Shown here: positions 62,456 to 64,000 of the stretch, in pieces
Layout: each line of letters starts with the position of its first letter
How positions within the stretch are numbered: position 1 is the first letter of the stretch
Assembly (NCBI GenBank): GCA_965277275.1
Contig: CBDICG010000002.1
Coordinates: 2,728,001 to 2,792,000 of the forward strand
Source of the DNA: HLUCCA09 sp965277275
GTDB taxonomy: Bacteria > Pseudomonadota > Alphaproteobacteria > Rhodobacterales > Rhodobacteraceae
Direction: 5' to 3'
Length of the DNA: 64,000 nucleotides
Program-made: the position numbers and the translations under genes
The notes under the pieces: model-generated
Told to the model about the DNA's origin: nothing
What the model saw: the letters and a program-made list of their open reading frames with translations, nothing else
The model's database searches: none

Positions 62456-63307
62456 ACGTGATCGTCAGCGATTGGTGGCCGCGGCTGCGGTCGTGGGGTG
62501 GCTGGAGGGTATGTCTCGGGGCACCGAAACCCGATCGCGGCGACGTGCGAATTGCGCGAGACGTCCGTTCTTTGCCGAAAGGTCCGGTGCCGTGCGATCA
62601 AATGTGCCAGACGCCGCGGAGCAACGCCAAGACATCTGGCTAGGTTGGTCCGGGCGGCGTGGTTTGCAATGGAACCGTTTTCCCCTGCTTCGGCGCGCTG
62701 CGGCAGGCCCCAAACCGGCAGGGGAAAGGTGCGGATCGCGTTGGTGAGCCGCGATCTGGTTAGGGGTGGCACGCTGATACATCGAGGGCTACTGTATCGG
62801 CAGTTTTTGAGAATTTCCATCCCAATATTTTCTGGATCGGTGCGCCGGCTTCGCGTAGGACGAACGTAGGCAGGAGGGATTCCGCATGGCGGCGGACATG
62901 GCGATCATTTGCGAGGCTACGGTGTGGGGCGCGGCTGCTCCCGGGCGACAGATGCGCCGGGAAACGCTGGGCGTGCGCCGGTATGGTGCCCGCAGCCAGC
63001 TTGCCCCGCAAGCAGGATTGAGCGCGCGCACCAGCCGGGACGATCAGGCCCCGGAGCCATGGCACGCCGCCCTTCGACTGGCAGCCATGCGCCGGATAGG
63101 GATCCGACTTGCCTCCGCCGAAGCCGCATTCTACCCCACGATCCACCTGATTGAACGATTGCTCTGGATGGCAACGCGCTGCCCGCGCGCACGGCAGACG
63201 CCGCCGCGCCGCAGGGCGTGGCACACCCCGTAGAGAGCGGATCGCGCTCGCGGCAGAGCGCGCCTCCGTGACACCCACAAACAGATTCACCCAGAAAGAG
63301 ACCAGCC
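62456..63307. other. 852-bp stretch without a recognised gene
   Basis: Long for this genome. Frames on both strands are interrupted or have compositions unlike the neighbours; none has a family resemblance. A relatively AT-rich patch at about 62790-62850 (TTTTTGAGAATTTCC, AATATTTTCTGG) could hold the xsc promoter or be the remnant of a lost gene. AGAAAGAGA precedes the xsc ATG. Confidence 0.5.
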
Positions 63308-64000
63308 ATGAAGATGACCACTGAAGAAGCCTTCGTCAAAGTCCTCCAGCGTCACGGCATCCAGCATGCGTTTGGGATCATCGGCTCTGCGATGATGCCG
63401 ATCTCAGATCTCTTCCCCAAGGCCGGAATCCACTTCTGGGATTGCGCCCACGAAGGCAGCGCCGGGATGATGGCGGATGGATACACACGCTCCACCGGCA
63501 AGATGTCGATGATGATTGCGCAGAACGGCCCCGGGATCACCAACTTCGTCACCGCCGTGAAGACGGCCTACTGGAATCACACGCCGCTGCTTCTGGTGAC
63601 ACCGCAGGCTGCGAACAAGACCATCGGGCAGGGCGGCTTCCAGGAAGTCGAGCAGATGAAGCTCTTCGAGGATATGGTCGCCTACCAGGAGGAAGTGCGG
63701 GACCCGACCCGCGTGGCCGAGGTCCTGACCCGCGTGATCAGCCAGGCCAAGCGCCTCTCCGGCCCGGCGCAGCTCAACATCCCGCGTGACTTCTGGACCC
63801 AGGTCGTCGACATCGAGATCCCTGACCCGATCACCTTCGAAGCGTCCCCGGGCGGGGAGAACTCCGTCCAGGCGGCGGCCGATCTGCTGAGCGCGGCGGA
63901 GAACCCGGTGATCCTGAACGGCGCTGGTGTCGTGCTCTCGGGGGCGATCCCCGTCTCGGCGGCACTGGCGGAGCGTCTGACCGCGCCCGTCTGCGTGGGC
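63308..64000 (+). CDS. xsc: Sulfoacetaldehyde acetyltransferase, N-terminal part (runs off the window)
   Basis: 231 codons are visible; the full enzyme is about 590. Xsc is a ThDP-dependent enzyme that converts sulfoacetaldehyde and phosphate to acetyl phosphate and sulfite, the desulfonation step of taurine, isethionate and sulfoacetate degradation. The PYR domain is complete: AFGIIGSAMMPISDLFP, the activating Glu in DCAHEGSAGMMADGYTR, IAQNGPGITNFVTAVKTAYWNHTPLLLVTPQAANKT-type core, and QGGFQEVEQMKLFEDMV. The central domain begins near 195. Neighbouring IclR gene may regulate it; pta often follows xsc, beyond the window. Confidence 0.93.
   Translation, partial: MKMTTEEAFVKVLQRHGIQHAFGIIGSAMMPISDLFPKAGIHFWDCAHEGSAGMMADGYTRSTGKMSMMIAQNGPGITNFVTAVKTAYWNHTPLLLVTPQAANKTIGQGGFQEVEQMKLFEDMVAYQEEVRDPTRVAEVLTRVISQAKRLSGPAQLNIPRDFWTQVVDIEIPDPITFEASPGGENSVQAAADLLSAAENPVILNGAGVVLSGAIPVSAALAERLTAPVCVG

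Noticed and set aside
62760..63290. 176-codon minus-strand frame in the gap before xsc
   Set aside because: Composition is Arg/Cys/Pro-rich with no recognisable domain; I looked for transposase motifs and saw none.

Overview
The window is GC-rich chromosomal DNA of an alphaproteobacterium, most likely a marine Rhodobacterales/Roseobacter-type organism. The evidence is a C-terminally cut sulfoacetaldehyde acetyltransferase (Xsc), two sugar/polyol ABC import operons (one ThuA-like), an alphaproteobacterial Zur/Znu locus, an NDUFS4-type complex I subunit, and a short palindromic intergenic repeat of a kind I recall from Rhodobacteraceae. No prophage, transposase, CRISPR array or rRNA was seen; the only RNA gene is a tRNA-Arg(UCU).

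Layout. 0.1-4.5 kb: minus-strand MacAB-like efflux set (ATPase, double-FtsX permease, HlyD adaptor). 5.3-7.3 kb: a PLP-dependent group II decarboxylase between two different heptamer tandem repeats, then a small ribbon-helix-helix protein. 7.7-10.2 kb: glyoxalase I, a Tat-exported small subunit and a GMC flavoprotein that resemble an FAD glucose/gluconate dehydrogenase lacking its cytochrome. 10.4-14.3 kb: minus-strand 2TM ion channel, AI-2E family permease, HlyD adaptor and DUF2955/FUSC-like permease. 14.5-18.1 kb: a LysR regulator divergent from a CmcJ-like oxidoreductase, an LLM flavin monooxygenase-like protein and an SDR dehydrogenase.

18.3-31.2 kb is one long minus-strand polyol/sugar operon: LacI regulator, TIM-barrel isomerase, Gfo/Idh/MocA dehydrogenase, binding protein, two permeases, a 64-residue membrane protein, a VOC protein, two ATPases and a single-chain dihydroxyacetone kinase, followed by MOSC and lipoate-ligase-like genes. 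31.7-40.7 kb carries D-lactate dehydrogenase and a second, plus-strand operon (binding protein, two permeases, 2-hydroxyacid dehydrogenase, ATPase, LacI, ThuA) with paired LacI-type operators ahead of it. Both binding-protein genes are followed by strong hairpins that could set binding protein to permease stoichiometry.

40.8-44.7 kb encodes a 1284-residue secreted Calx-beta/RTX/DUF4214 protein. 44.9-49.3 kb has the tRNA, a GNAT enzyme, the complex I subunit, UvrB and an apparently 5'-broken glycosyltransferase-like gene. 49.5-52.8 kb is the zinc locus (zur-znuC-znuB divergent from znuA), with His-rich tails encoded by DNA micro- and minisatellites. 53-55.7 kb pairs a secreted caspase-like protein with an Asp/Gly-rich lipoprotein. 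56.2-60.4 kb has an ankyrin protein, a small helical protein and a membrane-anchored TolB/TPR protein. 60.7-64 kb has a kinase-like protein, an IclR regulator and the start of xsc after an 850-bp gene-free stretch.
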